Assembly (NCBI GenBank): GCA_028288485.1
Contig: JAQBNO010000063.1
Coordinates: 1 to 63,341 of the forward strand
Source: Segetibacter sp.
GTDB taxonomy: Bacteria > Bacteroidota > Bacteroidia > Chitinophagales > Chitinophagaceae
DNA length: 63,341 nucleotides
Direction of reading: 5' to 3'
Under the pieces are notes generated by a model. The model was not told the origin of the DNA and did no database searches. It was given only the letters and a program-made list of their open reading frames with translations. How positions within the stretch are numbered: the first letter of the stretch is position 1; every line of letters begins with the position of its first letter. Both the position numbers and the translations under genes were made by a program. This document shows positions 44,377-53,624 of the stretch, in pieces.

Positions 44377-45128
44377 AATTCTACAAATATTAGCGGTGCT
44401 CTTCAACCAATTTTGTGCAAACGCTGTTCATCGAAATTCTTTTTGTTGCGGCGGGAAATGCGACAATCGGCATGCACCCTTTTCTTATAAAAATACTCGT
44501 TACCATACTTATTTTGTTCATCTGTGTTTGCCCTTTCATTTTAACCGTGGTTTAGGTAAGCTCCTTTTACGGCCGGTATCAAAAGATCTGGTAGAAGTAT
44601 AAAATGGACTATACCATTAGTATCGCCTTTTATAACCGTCCCATCTGTATGCCTGGCCGCTTCCGTTACAAATAAACGAAAGGAAATAACACCATCGCTT
44701 TTTCAAGGTGCATATCACACTGTCGCTATTATTTGTTTTGACACCACAGGTTTTTATGTCCTCATCTTGTTGTTTCACCCATAGCTATCGAATATCTTGA
44801 TTCTACAAATATTATCGGTGCCCTGCACCTGTAAATATTTAGGTAAACGCTGTTCTCGAAATATGAATGGTACGCTGCAATAACACCAGAAGCAACGAAT
44901 AAACCATGACCGTCTGATTACCGTTACACACTTAAGAGCAAACCCGATCACACTTCGAAATTCTTTTCTTCATTGCGAAAATTACGACAATTGGCCTGCA
45001 CCCTTTTTCTTATACAAATACTTCACTTGTTAGCCTACTTATTTTGTTCATCCCGGTGTTTCACTTTCGTCTTAAGCGATTAAATTAGCGTCCTTTTACA
45101 GTTGCTATGAAAAGATACGGTTGAAGTG
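44377..45128. repeat. Diverged duplicated non-coding unit in a 928-bp gap
   Basis: 44377-44600 and 44799-45128 share, in the same order, TTCTACAAATATTA-CGGTGC, AAACGCTGTTC, TTCGAAATTCTTTT, CGACAAT-GGC, TTTTCTTATA-AAATACT, CTTATTTTGTTCATC and CTCCTTTTAC or its variant. The second copy carries about 100 extra bases after AAACGCTGTTC. In it GGTGC-CCT-GCACC forms a small hairpin. No frame is conserved; it may be a decayed mobile or structured element. Confidence 0.65.
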
Positions 45129-45173
45129 AGTGACACAACCGGGGTTGCACAAAAGAACAAATGCCGGCCTCAA
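45122..45173 (+). repeat. Dispersed dyad-core element, copy 13 (forward, GTGACAC variant)
   Basis: TGAAGTGAGTGACACAACCG with the tail GCCGGCCTCAAAAAGAAAA, 55-105 bases beyond the susD2 stop. Confidence 0.75.
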
Positions 45174-45227
45174 AAAGAAAATCTAACCAACTCTTTTCTG
45201 TAACCATTTTTAAACAGTCTTCTATTC

Positions 45228-46742
45228 CTAATAACCCGGGTTTTGGATCAACTTGGGATCTACGAGGATTTCATTAAACGGTATCGGGAAAAGCAACCTG
45301 TTTGCGGTAACATTGTAAGTACTTGATACCAGGTTTGGATACTTGCCGCTTGTTTTTAACGCTGCTCCATAAGCACTCATTACAGGCACTGCCTTACCTG
45401 TGCGAACCAGATCTAACCACCTTTTATTTTCAAAAGCCAGTTCAAACCTTCTTTCGTTCAAAATGATATCGCGAAGTTGTACCTGGTCGGTTGTCGTAAT
45501 AGTTGCAGCGCCTGCACCAAAAGCCCTGTCTCGAACGAGGTTTAAATAAGGCAATGCCTGGTTTGACTTGCCTTGTTCGTTCAAGGCCTCGGCCAAAAAC
45601 AACAAAACTTCGGCATAACGGTAAACCGGCCAGTTTTCATCGGTATTAGGCGAAGAACCGTTGGGAGCAGGCAGTGGCAGGTGAAGGTATTTTTTTACAT
45701 ATGGCTGTGCTACAAAAGCACTGTTAACTGTGTATCCATCGGCAATTGATGCGCCTTTTCTTTTATCGCCCGTGGCATATGCCGCAAGTATATTCTCTGA
45801 TGGAATGTTCCAACCGCCCGTATTCTGGTTATTAAAAGTAAAGCCTGTTATGGGCGACAAGTTGGTAAGATTAGGCATAAAAACATAAGCGAAGGAACTT
45901 TGTAACCCCAGGTTGCCTTGCTGGTATTGCACTTCAAAAACAGACTCAGCGTTGTTTTTATTTGAAGGAACAAAAAATGCAGCATAGTCTGAAAGCAGGG
46001 AGTATTGTGTTGAGTTTACCACCGCCCGTAAAGCTGTTTCGGCGTCGGCCCATTGTTTTAAGACCACGTAAACATTTCCCAATAATGTTTGTGCTGCACC
46101 TGACGTGGCACGTCCCTTTTCCTGTGCGGCTTTATTTGGTAACAGCGTTGCCGCTTCTTTCGCGTCTTTTATAATCTGCGCGTATACTTCGGCTTTTGGC
46201 GTGCGGGCTAAAGTTGATCGTACACCAATGATCTCGTCGGCAGAACCAGCAGTTGGCGTAAGGACAAGAGGAACATCGCCAAAATATTGTACCAGGTCGA
46301 AATAAGCCAACGAACGCAAAAAAAGTTCCTGGCCTTTTAAATTCTTTTTGACGTTCTCATCAAAGGTGGCAGCATCAATTCTTGCAAGCACTTCATTGGC
46401 ATAAGCAATGATGCGGTAATTAAAAGTCCATTTTGTTGCTACCGGCTCTGCCGTTGGATTGTCGATAAAGTCGGCTATTTCTTCCCTCACCAAGTTACCG
46501 CGGTTGGTATTGTTGTAGATATAGTGGGTGTTATCAGAACGCATTTCGCCCATTATATAAGCGCTGTTATACACGTTACGCAAAGGAGCGTAAGTAGCAT
46601 TAACTGCCTGTGTAAAATCGTTTTGGGTTTTAAAGAAATTGTTGGAACTGATAAAGGTTTCAGGAGCTATGTCCAAAAAATCTTTTTTGCACGAAGCAAA
46701 TGTGGTGAGCGCCAAACCAGCTATTAATATCTTGATTTTCAT
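45228..46742 (-). CDS. susD-like: SusD/RagB-family outer-membrane glycan-binding lipoprotein (pair 2)
   Basis: 504 residues with lipoprotein signal MKIKILIAGLALTTFASCKKDFLD. The SusD core shows GRATSGAAQTLLGNVYVVLKQW, ENWPVYRYAEVLLFLAEALNEQGK and ELAFENKRWLDLVRTGKA, and the C-terminus is IPFNEILVDPKLIQNPGY. It lies 57 bases after susC2. In sequence pattern it is nearer to the RagB/SusD_N-type subfamily of pair 3 than to pair 1, whose middle region differs, which suggests at least two glycan types. No LacI-type operator like that of pair 1 is seen before this pair. Confidence 0.95.
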   Translation of the reverse strand: MKIKILIAGLALTTFASCKKDFLDIAPETFISSNNFFKTQNDFTQAVNATYAPLRNVYNSAYIMGEMRSDNTHYIYNNTNRGNLVREEIADFIDNPTAEPVATKWTFNYRIIAYANEVLARIDAATFDENVKKNLKGQELFLRSLAYFDLVQYFGDVPLVLTPTAGSADEIIGVRSTLARTPKAEVYAQIIKDAKEAATLLPNKAAQEKGRATSGAAQTLLGNVYVVLKQWADAETALRAVVNSTQYSLLSDYAAFFVPSNKNNAESVFEVQYQQGNLGLQSSFAYVFMPNLTNLSPITGFTFNNQNTGGWNIPSENILAAYATGDKRKGASIADGYTVNSAFVAQPYVKKYLHLPLPAPNGSSPNTDENWPVYRYAEVLLFLAEALNEQGKSNQALPYLNLVRDRAFGAGAATITTTDQVQLRDIILNERRFELAFENKRWLDLVRTGKAVPVMSAYGAALKTSGKYPNLVSSTYNVTANRLLFPIPFNEILVDPKLIQNPGY

Positions 46743-46799
46743 GTTTTTCGTTTTGTTCTTTTAACTATTACTACTGCTTTTAAGGTTTGTATCTACCTC

Positions 46800-49700
46800 T
46801 TAAAAACCAACGTTGACGCCAAATGTGAAGGTTCTTGGTACAGGATAAGCACCCTGGTCAAGGCCTTGTGCTAATGGATTTTCACCACCGGTATTTACTT
46901 CAGGATTTGAACCCTGGTACTTTGTAAATACCAACGCTTGCTGAACGCTGCTGTAAAGACGTATATTCTTAAAAGTCTGTTTGTTTCTTAAAGGCAGGTT
47001 GTAACCTAGTGTGATATTTTTAATAGTTAAAAAACTTCCATCAGTAACCCATGTTGTATTGGCATTCCTGAAAAGACCTGTAGTTCCAGCCAGGGTGCTT
47101 GGATATCGTCCGTTCCCGGGATTTTGTTCTGACTTCCACCTGTTGGCTACATCTTTGGTTACGTTGAAAACTCCATCGAGGTTGTTGGTGTATTCAAGTG
47201 CAGTATTCATAATATCGTTGCCGTAAGAGCCCGAAGCAACAATTGAAAGATCGAAGTTTTTATACATGAATGTATTGGTGATGCCGAAGATAAAATCAGG
47301 ATTGGGATTGCCGATTATTGTTCTGTCGTCAACGGTAATTACACCGTTACCATTCACATCTCTCATTTTTGCAGAACCTACTTTCGACGTTTGGAATTTA
47401 GGCGACTTATCATAGTCGGCCTGGTTGGCGTACACACCTTCGAATACGTATCCCCATAACATTCCAATTGGTTGTCCAACCCTCGTAATGTTACGATCAG
47501 TTCCGCCTCCAAGGGAAGCATTTGCAGTTCCCAGTTGTTCTACGTTGTTCTTGTTGAACGAGATATTAAAATCTGTATTCCACCTGAATTTATTAACGAG
47601 GTTCTGAGAGCTTACAACAAACTCATGTCCCCAGAATTTCAGTTTGCCAATATTAGCCTGGAAGTTAGAGAAACCTGTATAAGTAGGAACGGGCACATTA
47701 AATAAAAGGCCGTCTGTAGTTTTGGTATAAAAATCGTAGCTGAAAGAAAGGCGGCTGCCAAGCAACCCTACATCTACACCAAAGTCAAATTGTTTTGTTT
47801 TTTCCCAGCCTAGTGTTGAATTGGCTAAGGTAGAAACCATGTTACCCGGAGCAAGTGTATTATTAAAAACATAGTTATTGGTATTACCACTGTTTACAGA
47901 ACTTACATTAGCATAATAGGTATAGTTACCAATATTGTTATTGCCTGTTTCACCATAGCTGCTTCTAAGCTTCAGTAAAGAAACCGCTTTTACATGGGCC
48001 ATAAAGTTCTCATCAGATATGATCCATCCCGCTGATACTGACGGAAAGTTACCCCACTTATTATCCGACCCGAAACGCGATGATCCGTCGCGACGTATTG
48101 AAGCAGTAAGGAGATACTTGCCTTTGTAATTATAAGACGCCCTTCCTATATAAGAGAGCAAACTCCATTCCTGTATATCACTGGCAGGAGTAAAGGTTGT
48201 TGCCGCACTTAAAGTACGCACCACGTCGTTTGGGTAATTTGTTGCAGCCACATTACTCACATCGCTTCTGAATTTCTGAACTGTATAACCCCCCAAAACA
48301 TCAAAATTATGACCACCAACTACTTTTTTATATGCAGCCGTATTTTCTGACAGCCATGAAAAAAACTGGTTATTGTTTACAGTCAGATCGCCTGAAGCCC
48401 TTGGAACGGCCTGGTTAACGGCGGCAGAAGTTGAAGGCACATAGTTATTAAATAATCTTTGTCCTACTTCAGCATTTATCGACGTTTTAAGCGTTAGTCC
48501 TTTCACAGCTTCGTACTCAAGAAAAGCATTTGATAATAACCTGCTGTTTTTTGTTGTTGCATCTGCCTCAACTGCTACCCGGTACCAGTTTGGATTTGGA
48601 AGCGAACCCGGGTGAGCTGCGGTTACAGGTAAACTTCCGTCAGGATTGATGGCAGGAGCCAGTGGAGATGATACGATAGCGCTTGTAAAAAGACTGCCCG
48701 ATGTAAACGGTCCACCATCTGTAGGCCTGCCCGTTGTGACAGAAAAAACAGGGGCAAGATTAACACCTATTCTCAACTTATCGCTGAAGCGGTAGTCTGA
48801 ATTAAGACGGGCGGAAAACCTTTTGTAATTTGAATTAATCAGTACGCCCTCCTGGTTAAAAAAGCCTAAAACTGCGGAGGTACTAAATTTGTCTCTGCCT
48901 GCAGAGAGTGTTACGCTATAATTCTGAATAGGAGCGGTTCTTGTGATCATTTTAAACCAATTGGTTCCCTCTCCTATTGTATTAAGATCAATGTTGTTAA
49001 AGTAATCGACTTTTGCTTTATACGCAGCATACCCTGCAGCAGTCGCAGGTACTACATTTTCAATGAGTAGTTCGCGTTGATATTGGGTAAATTCTCTTGC
49101 ATCCATCACGTTAGGAACACCTCTTGAAGGAATTTGCTGAACTCCATAAAAAGCATTTACACCAACAGTTGCCTGGCCCGATCTAGCTCTTTTGGTTGTA
49201 ACGATCACCACACCATTACTTGCCCTTGAACCATACAACGAAGTAGAAGCTGCATCTTTTAAAACAGTGATCGTTTCAATTTCATCAGGATTTAATGTGC
49301 TCAGGTCGCCTGTTATTGGAAATCCGTCTACTACATACAATGGCTGGTTGCCGGCAGATATAGACGCCTGTCCTCTTATGCGTACACTCATACCTTCACC
49401 CAATCGCCCCGTTGTTTGTAAAATCTGCACGCCAGCAAGTCTGCCTTGTAGTTTTTGTGTTACCTGCGCAACAGGTATATCCTGTAATTCTTTTGCATTG
49501 ACCGACTGAACTGCTCCTGTCGTTGTTCTTCGTGTTGAAGTTCCGTATGCTACAACCACAACGTTTGCCATGGCTTGGGTAGATTGCTTTAATGCAAAGT
49601 CGATGGAAGTTCGGCCGTTTACCGCTAATTCCTGCGCTTCGTATCCAACAACTGAAATCTGCAAACTTCCGTTAGCAGGTACTGAAATACTAAATCTTCC

Positions 49701-49895
49701 TTCTGCGTTCGTGGCCGTTCCGGTACCCGTTCCTTTCACCACTACACTAGCGCCGGTTACGGGTTGGCCCTGTTCATCTTTCACGGTTCCGGTTACAGTT
49801 CTTGATTGTGAAAAAACGGTAAGTGAAAAAATGAAAAGAAATAAAGTAAGCAAGAGCTTCGCTCTATTGAACGAAGCAGGCAATCGAAATTTCAT
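46800..49895 (-). CDS. susC-like: SusC/RagA-family TonB-dependent glycan transporter (pair 2)
   Basis: 1031 residues. The signal ends SLTVFSQ; then come a carboxypeptidase-regulatory-like domain (TVTGTVKDEQGQPVTGASVVVKG), the plug (VVVVAYGTSTRRTTTGAVQSVNAKEL, ASTSLYGSRASNGVVIVTTKR) and the barrel ending RTFTFGVNVGF. It pairs with susD2 57 bases downstream and is preceded, 206 bases upstream, by a DUF1593 enzyme gene. The reverse dispersed element at 49950-50025 lies in its 5' region, in the same extended form as the one before susC1. Confidence 0.96.
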   Translation of the reverse strand: MKFRLPASFNRAKLLLTLFLFIFSLTVFSQSRTVTGTVKDEQGQPVTGASVVVKGTGTGTATNAEGRFSISVPANGSLQISVVGYEAQELAVNGRTSIDFALKQSTQAMANVVVVAYGTSTRRTTTGAVQSVNAKELQDIPVAQVTQKLQGRLAGVQILQTTGRLGEGMSVRIRGQASISAGNQPLYVVDGFPITGDLSTLNPDEIETITVLKDAASTSLYGSRASNGVVIVTTKRARSGQATVGVNAFYGVQQIPSRGVPNVMDAREFTQYQRELLIENVVPATAAGYAAYKAKVDYFNNIDLNTIGEGTNWFKMITRTAPIQNYSVTLSAGRDKFSTSAVLGFFNQEGVLINSNYKRFSARLNSDYRFSDKLRIGVNLAPVFSVTTGRPTDGGPFTSGSLFTSAIVSSPLAPAINPDGSLPVTAAHPGSLPNPNWYRVAVEADATTKNSRLLSNAFLEYEAVKGLTLKTSINAEVGQRLFNNYVPSTSAAVNQAVPRASGDLTVNNNQFFSWLSENTAAYKKVVGGHNFDVLGGYTVQKFRSDVSNVAATNYPNDVVRTLSAATTFTPASDIQEWSLLSYIGRASYNYKGKYLLTASIRRDGSSRFGSDNKWGNFPSVSAGWIISDENFMAHVKAVSLLKLRSSYGETGNNNIGNYTYYANVSSVNSGNTNNYVFNNTLAPGNMVSTLANSTLGWEKTKQFDFGVDVGLLGSRLSFSYDFYTKTTDGLLFNVPVPTYTGFSNFQANIGKLKFWGHEFVVSSQNLVNKFRWNTDFNISFNKNNVEQLGTANASLGGGTDRNITRVGQPIGMLWGYVFEGVYANQADYDKSPKFQTSKVGSAKMRDVNGNGVITVDDRTIIGNPNPDFIFGITNTFMYKNFDLSIVASGSYGNDIMNTALEYTNNLDGVFNVTKDVANRWKSEQNPGNGRYPSTLAGTTGLFRNANTTWVTDGSFLTIKNITLGYNLPLRNKQTFKNIRLYSSVQQALVFTKYQGSNPEVNTGGENPLAQGLDQGAYPVPRTFTFGVNVGF

Positions 49896-49949
49896 AATAG
49901 TTGTTTTTGGTCAGGGATAAATGGTTAGAATTCGATTTGTATTAGTTTG

Positions 49950-50025
49950 TGATACCAGCAGCAGTATTTCATAGCAGCATCGTTGCGTCGCAATCACTTT
50001 ATCTGCATGGCAATTGGCAGCTTTT
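49950..50025 (-). repeat. Dispersed dyad-core element, copy 14 (reverse), extended form
   Basis: ATACCAGCAGCAGTATTTCA followed by TAGCAGCATCGTTGCGTCGC and AATCACTTTATCTGCATGG, matching 8344-8425 over about 75 bases. Confidence 0.8.
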
Positions 50026-50101
50026 GTCTTTATGTGTAACCTGCTGCGAACACGCTGAGGTCTCTTATAAAAAACTGAAGTATTAAACAAGTTGTATTTG
50101 T

Positions 50102-51508
50102 CTACGGCATTACAACAAGTATTACCCTTTGATACCTTGTTAAGGCAGGAGTCCCGTTATCAGTCACTTTAAGTATTACATGAACTGTTTCCGGCTGAAC
50201 GACTTTTGGAGCAAGCAGACTCACTTTTGCATTGTCCTTATTTTTTATTTCCAGCGGGTCTTTAAACTTGTAGCTCCCTGCTTCGCCATAATACATCCAT
50301 TCAAATGAAAGCTTATTTCCATCAGGATCGGTTGAGTTACTGCCATCTAAAGAAACGGTTTCGCCTGTTTTTACCTGCAAATAAGCAGGATGATTTAAGG
50401 CAGCTTTGGGCGGATGATTCGCTTCTTTATAGCCTTTAACCGTCCAGTCCATTCTTGCCGCAAAGTCATTTTGAACCGCTTGCCTCCATCTCCATATGGT
50501 GGCTTTATTACTGGTGTGATAGTTACTGTCAACACCCATTACTTCATCAACTGCATCGCTCCAAATTGGTCTTGTTTCAGTTTCATAAAACCATTTCTGC
50601 AACCGTGGTGTATAGTATTCGTACCGGCCGCCCCAACCGCCATAATCGGGATGTTCAGGATCGTTAAGGCCGTTATTGATAAGTCCTAAAAATGAAGGTG
50701 TATCACCTTCCATCATAAATTTTGTAATCGGATATTTTGCTCCCAACGGCCCATGATTGTTACGCACATTTTCATCCAGCCATGGGTTGTTAACTATACT
50801 GAAGTTTGCCCCTGTAAATCTTCCATGAAATTTATCGCCGCTAATGCCTGCCCAGGTTGAATAATTGTAAGCACCGGCAGCATGATAACCCGGACTAACA
50901 ATATAAAACAGGTTTGGAAAGGTTTTTCTGATCCATGGACCGGCATCGTCCTGGTCGGAAATAGTGTGAACTCTTAATTTGGCAACTGCTTCTTCCAATT
51001 GTTTTGGAGGCCTTGTCATTTTTATTTTCCAGAGAGCCTGGGCAAGGCAGTTTGAACCGCCCCAAACACATACCCAAAGTGGACGATTATCTTTTTTGTC
51101 CAGGGCAGCAATTATCCAGTCTGAACCTTCCGAGTCTTTGCCGGCTCCTACTGCCATCATGCCAAAACCAGAAAATCCTTCTTTTACTATACTCAATAAA
51201 TACTTCTCTTCAGGATACCCTTTTTCGTGAAGCAGCAGATTGTCTCTTACCTGTCCGTAAGCATTCACCAGTTCCCGGATTTTTTCCGGGGCGGGTTTAT
51301 CTTTTTTGTGGACAGAAGTTGTTGCTACCAGGCCTTCTACATCCCAGTTATTGGAGTAGGTCAAAAAGCGAATGGTTGACTGGGTATCATCGGGTTCGTT
51401 TTCGATATCCGTTAATACCATTACCCGTAACTTTTCACCTGGCGGTTGTGCCTTAATTGCTGTCTGAAGCAGTAAAAGCGATAATCCAATAACAATAAAA
51501 TTCTTCAT
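50102..51508 (-). CDS. Secreted DUF1593 (nucleoside-hydrolase-like) protein
   Basis: 468 residues from the ATG at 51508 (signal [21 protein letters not shown]). The N-terminal DUF1593 domain has the nucleoside-hydrolase-like aspartates in [21 protein letters not shown], plus [15 protein letters not shown] and [14 protein letters not shown]-terminal beta-sandwich (about 375-468) follows ([21 protein letters not shown]), of the cadherin/immunoglobulin type. DUF1593 occurs in many plant-glycan loci, and one relative was called a cellulose-binding protein, but no activity is established. It lies directly before susC2/D2 and probably handles the same glycan. Confidence 0.85.
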   Translation of the reverse strand: MKNFIVIGLSLLLLQTAIKAQPPGEKLRVMVLTDIENEPDDTQSTIRFLTYSNNWDVEGLVATTSVHKKDKPAPEKIRELVNAYGQVRDNLLLHEKGYPEEKYLLSIVKEGFSGFGMMAVGAGKDSEGSDWIIAALDKKDNRPLWVCVWGGSNCLAQALWKIKMTRPPKQLEEAVAKLRVHTISDQDDAGPWIRKTFPNLFYIVSPGYHAAGAYNYSTWAGISGDKFHGRFTGANFSIVNNPWLDENVRNNHGPLGAKYPITKFMMEGDTPSFLGLINNGLNDPEHPDYGGWGGRYEYYTPRLQKWFYETETRPIWSDAVDEVMGVDSNYHTSNKATIWRWRQAVQNDFAARMDWTVKGYKEANHPPKAALNHPAYLQVKTGETVSLDGSNSTDPDGNKLSFEWMYYGEAGSYKFKDPLEIKNKDNAKVSLLAPKVVQPETVHVILKVTDNGTPALTRYQRVILVVMP

Positions 51509-51539
51509 TTCTACTTTAAGAAGGTTTTGAAAATAATCG

Positions 51540-51950
51540 ATGTTCGTCATTGCAGGACGTGCGCAGCCCGGCGAAGAAATCTGCTGCCAACTAATCGGCC
51601 TGCTTTTAGTGCAGGAGTTTGCTTCGTTCCTGCCAATGCCAGTGGCGTTTTGTCATTCCCACGTAGGAGGAATCCCACTCGAATTAGAAGATTGCTCGTA
51701 CCCGGAATGCCAGTGTCGTTTTTGTCATTCCGACGTAGGAGGAATCCTATCCGCGTTAAGAGATTCCTCGTACCTCGGAATGACAATGCCGTTTTTGTCA
51801 TTCCGACGTAGGAGGAATCCCACTCGAATTAGAAGATTGCTCGTACCCGGAATGCCAGTGGCGTTTTTGTCATTCCGACGTAGGAGGAATCCCACATCGC
51901 ATGTCATTTTCAATGAACTTTTCGCGGGACCGAAAATTAACCCGTCGCAA
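51540..51950. repeat. Tandem array of about 72-bp GTCATTCC repeats
   Basis: GTCATTCC begins at 51652, 51724, 51797 and 51869, giving periods of 72, 73 and 72. Each unit contains GTAGGAGGAATCC and ends in GATT(G/C)CTCGTACC(C/T)-GGAATG, so each can fold on itself. A diverged leader (GTCATTGCAGGACGTGCGCA) starts at 51546 and a diverged tail ends near 51950. The open frames through it are repeat artefacts. No gene is seen in 51551-52169. Confidence 0.85.
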
Positions 51951-52035
51951 TGACGGAGGATAATAAGAAGTTTGCACCCGGAAACAAACTTTCCAATAAA
52001 GGCTAAAGTTGCACATCGATTTGCCGATGAATGTA

Positions 52036-52085
52036 ATGCGACGCAACTATGTCGCCTGTCGTTATGAAGCTGGTAACATAAAAAA
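52036..52085 (+). repeat. Dispersed dyad-core element, copy 15 (forward, diverged)
   Basis: GTAATGCGACGCAACTATGT, 85-135 bases beyond the susD3 stop. It has the same GAATGTAATGCGACGCAAC lead-in as the copy at 61180. Confidence 0.75.
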
Positions 52086-52169
52086 CATCACCGAAACGAC
52101 CAGGCCAGCCAAAAAATACTACTACCCGTATTATTTAAAGCAGCAGTATTTATACATTCTTATCAACTT

Positions 52170-53588
52170 TTAATAGCCTTTGTTCTGCGTTATTACAGGG
52201 TTTTGTTGCCTTACAATTTCAGGAACCGGAACCAGCAGCTTATCCTGGGTAATAGCTTTGCCTTTAGCAGATAAAACGGGGATAGCCCTATTAGTACGTT
52301 TTAAATCGAACCAACGGTGAAATTCCAAAGCCAGCTCCACTCTTCTTTCATGCTCTATTGCTAGTTCCAATGTTGGATATTTGGCAGTTGGATAAGATGC
52401 TGTACCAAAAAGAGGCATACCAGCCCGCGCTCTCACTAAATTCAAAGAAGCAGCATTTCCGGTAGCTTCAGCTAACATAAGAAGTGCATCGGCATAACGC
52501 AATACCATGAAGTTATTGCTAGCGTAAGCAGTACCACCCTGCACTACAGCATTGGCATCAAGCCACTTTTTGGGAAACTTTTGCGCAACAAATACATTTC
52601 CGTTCTGGTAACCTTTCGAGATTGAAATATCTTGTCTTACATCACCCGTTTCGTATTCATTCCACAGATCGTCTGTTACCTGGTTCATACCACCACCGTA
52701 AAACTGAAATATATTTGTATTTGGGAAAAAGCCCTGGTGATACCTGCTATAAGGGTTAGCAGGGTTTCCGCCAATATGCTGAATTTCAAAAATCGACTCT
52801 TTTGTATTTTTTACATTGCCACCCCATAATGCTGCATATGTTGGCAACAAGTCATATTCCTTACTATTAACAACTTCTGTTAACACTGTTGCCGCTTTTG
52901 CCTTATCTCCCATCGTAATGTATATTTTACCTAACAGGGTTTGCGCTGCCCCTTTTGAAGCTTTGCCTTTTACTGTTATTTTAGATTGCAGCGGCAATTT
53001 CTCTGCAGCAAACTGAACGTCTTTAATTATTTGAGCGTAAACATCGGCCTGCGTAGAACGTGATACAGCGTAGCTCTCTTCACCAGTTAAGGGAGTTAAC
53101 ACCACAGGAACATCGCCCCATATACGAACCAAGTTAAAATATTGCAAGCCTCGCAAAAACATCAGTTCAGCTTTTACGCCTTCTTTGTAAGCTGCCTCAA
53201 CTTCGGCTCCATCAATCTTTGACAGTACGACGTTTATGTTATATAGTCCTTTGTAACACTCCTGCCAGAACTGGTATAACATAGTGTTGTTAGGCCGTAA
53301 AGCATAATCTTTAAAAGCCCATTTGTCTGCTTCAATACCAGAAATATTATATACTATGGCATTATCACTCATTTGCTCACTTACATAAGAAACCGGCCCT
53401 TCGGGATGGTAGGTTGTATACAACGAGTTGTAGGCTGCATTTACAGCCAGGTCGAAATCGGCTTTTGTCTTGAAGAAATTCTCAGCATTTGCATTCGATA
53501 TCGGCGCACGTTCCAAGAAAGATTTTTTGCAACTGAATGCCATCACCGCCAGGAAGCAGAAGGCAAGAATTCGTGAAATCGTTTTCAT
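52170..53588 (-). CDS. susD-like: SusD/RagB-family outer-membrane glycan-binding lipoprotein (pair 3)
   Basis: 472 residues with lipoprotein signal MKTISRILAFCFLAVMAFSCKKSFLERAP. The SusD core is clear: GKASKGAAQTLLGKIYITMGDKAKA, ALLMLAEATGN and ERRVELALEFHRWFDLKRT, ending VITQNKGY. It lies 36 bases after susC3. The number of residues between the helical repeats is shorter than in pairs 1 and 2. The pair is preceded by a DUF5060/DUF5605 glycosidase gene, which makes an apiose- or other pectin-derived oligosaccharide a reasonable cargo (inference). Confidence 0.95.
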   Translation of the reverse strand: MKTISRILAFCFLAVMAFSCKKSFLERAPISNANAENFFKTKADFDLAVNAAYNSLYTTYHPEGPVSYVSEQMSDNAIVYNISGIEADKWAFKDYALRPNNTMLYQFWQECYKGLYNINVVLSKIDGAEVEAAYKEGVKAELMFLRGLQYFNLVRIWGDVPVVLTPLTGEESYAVSRSTQADVYAQIIKDVQFAAEKLPLQSKITVKGKASKGAAQTLLGKIYITMGDKAKAATVLTEVVNSKEYDLLPTYAALWGGNVKNTKESIFEIQHIGGNPANPYSRYHQGFFPNTNIFQFYGGGMNQVTDDLWNEYETGDVRQDISISKGYQNGNVFVAQKFPKKWLDANAVVQGGTAYASNNFMVLRYADALLMLAEATGNAASLNLVRARAGMPLFGTASYPTAKYPTLELAIEHERRVELALEFHRWFDLKRTNRAIPVLSAKGKAITQDKLLVPVPEIVRQQNPVITQNKGY

Positions 53589-53624
53589 ATAATAAATTTA
53601 TACTTAATTAGTTTTATACCTGGT

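Noticed and set aside
51652-51900. Possible CRISPR array
   Set aside because: The units are directly adjacent and almost wholly similar, without unique spacers, and no cas gene is present.
51540-51953. Plus-strand open frame with repeated CHSDVGGI and FLSFRRRRNP-like peptides
   Set aside because: The peptide repeats only reflect the 72-base tandem DNA repeat, which is also open in other frames.
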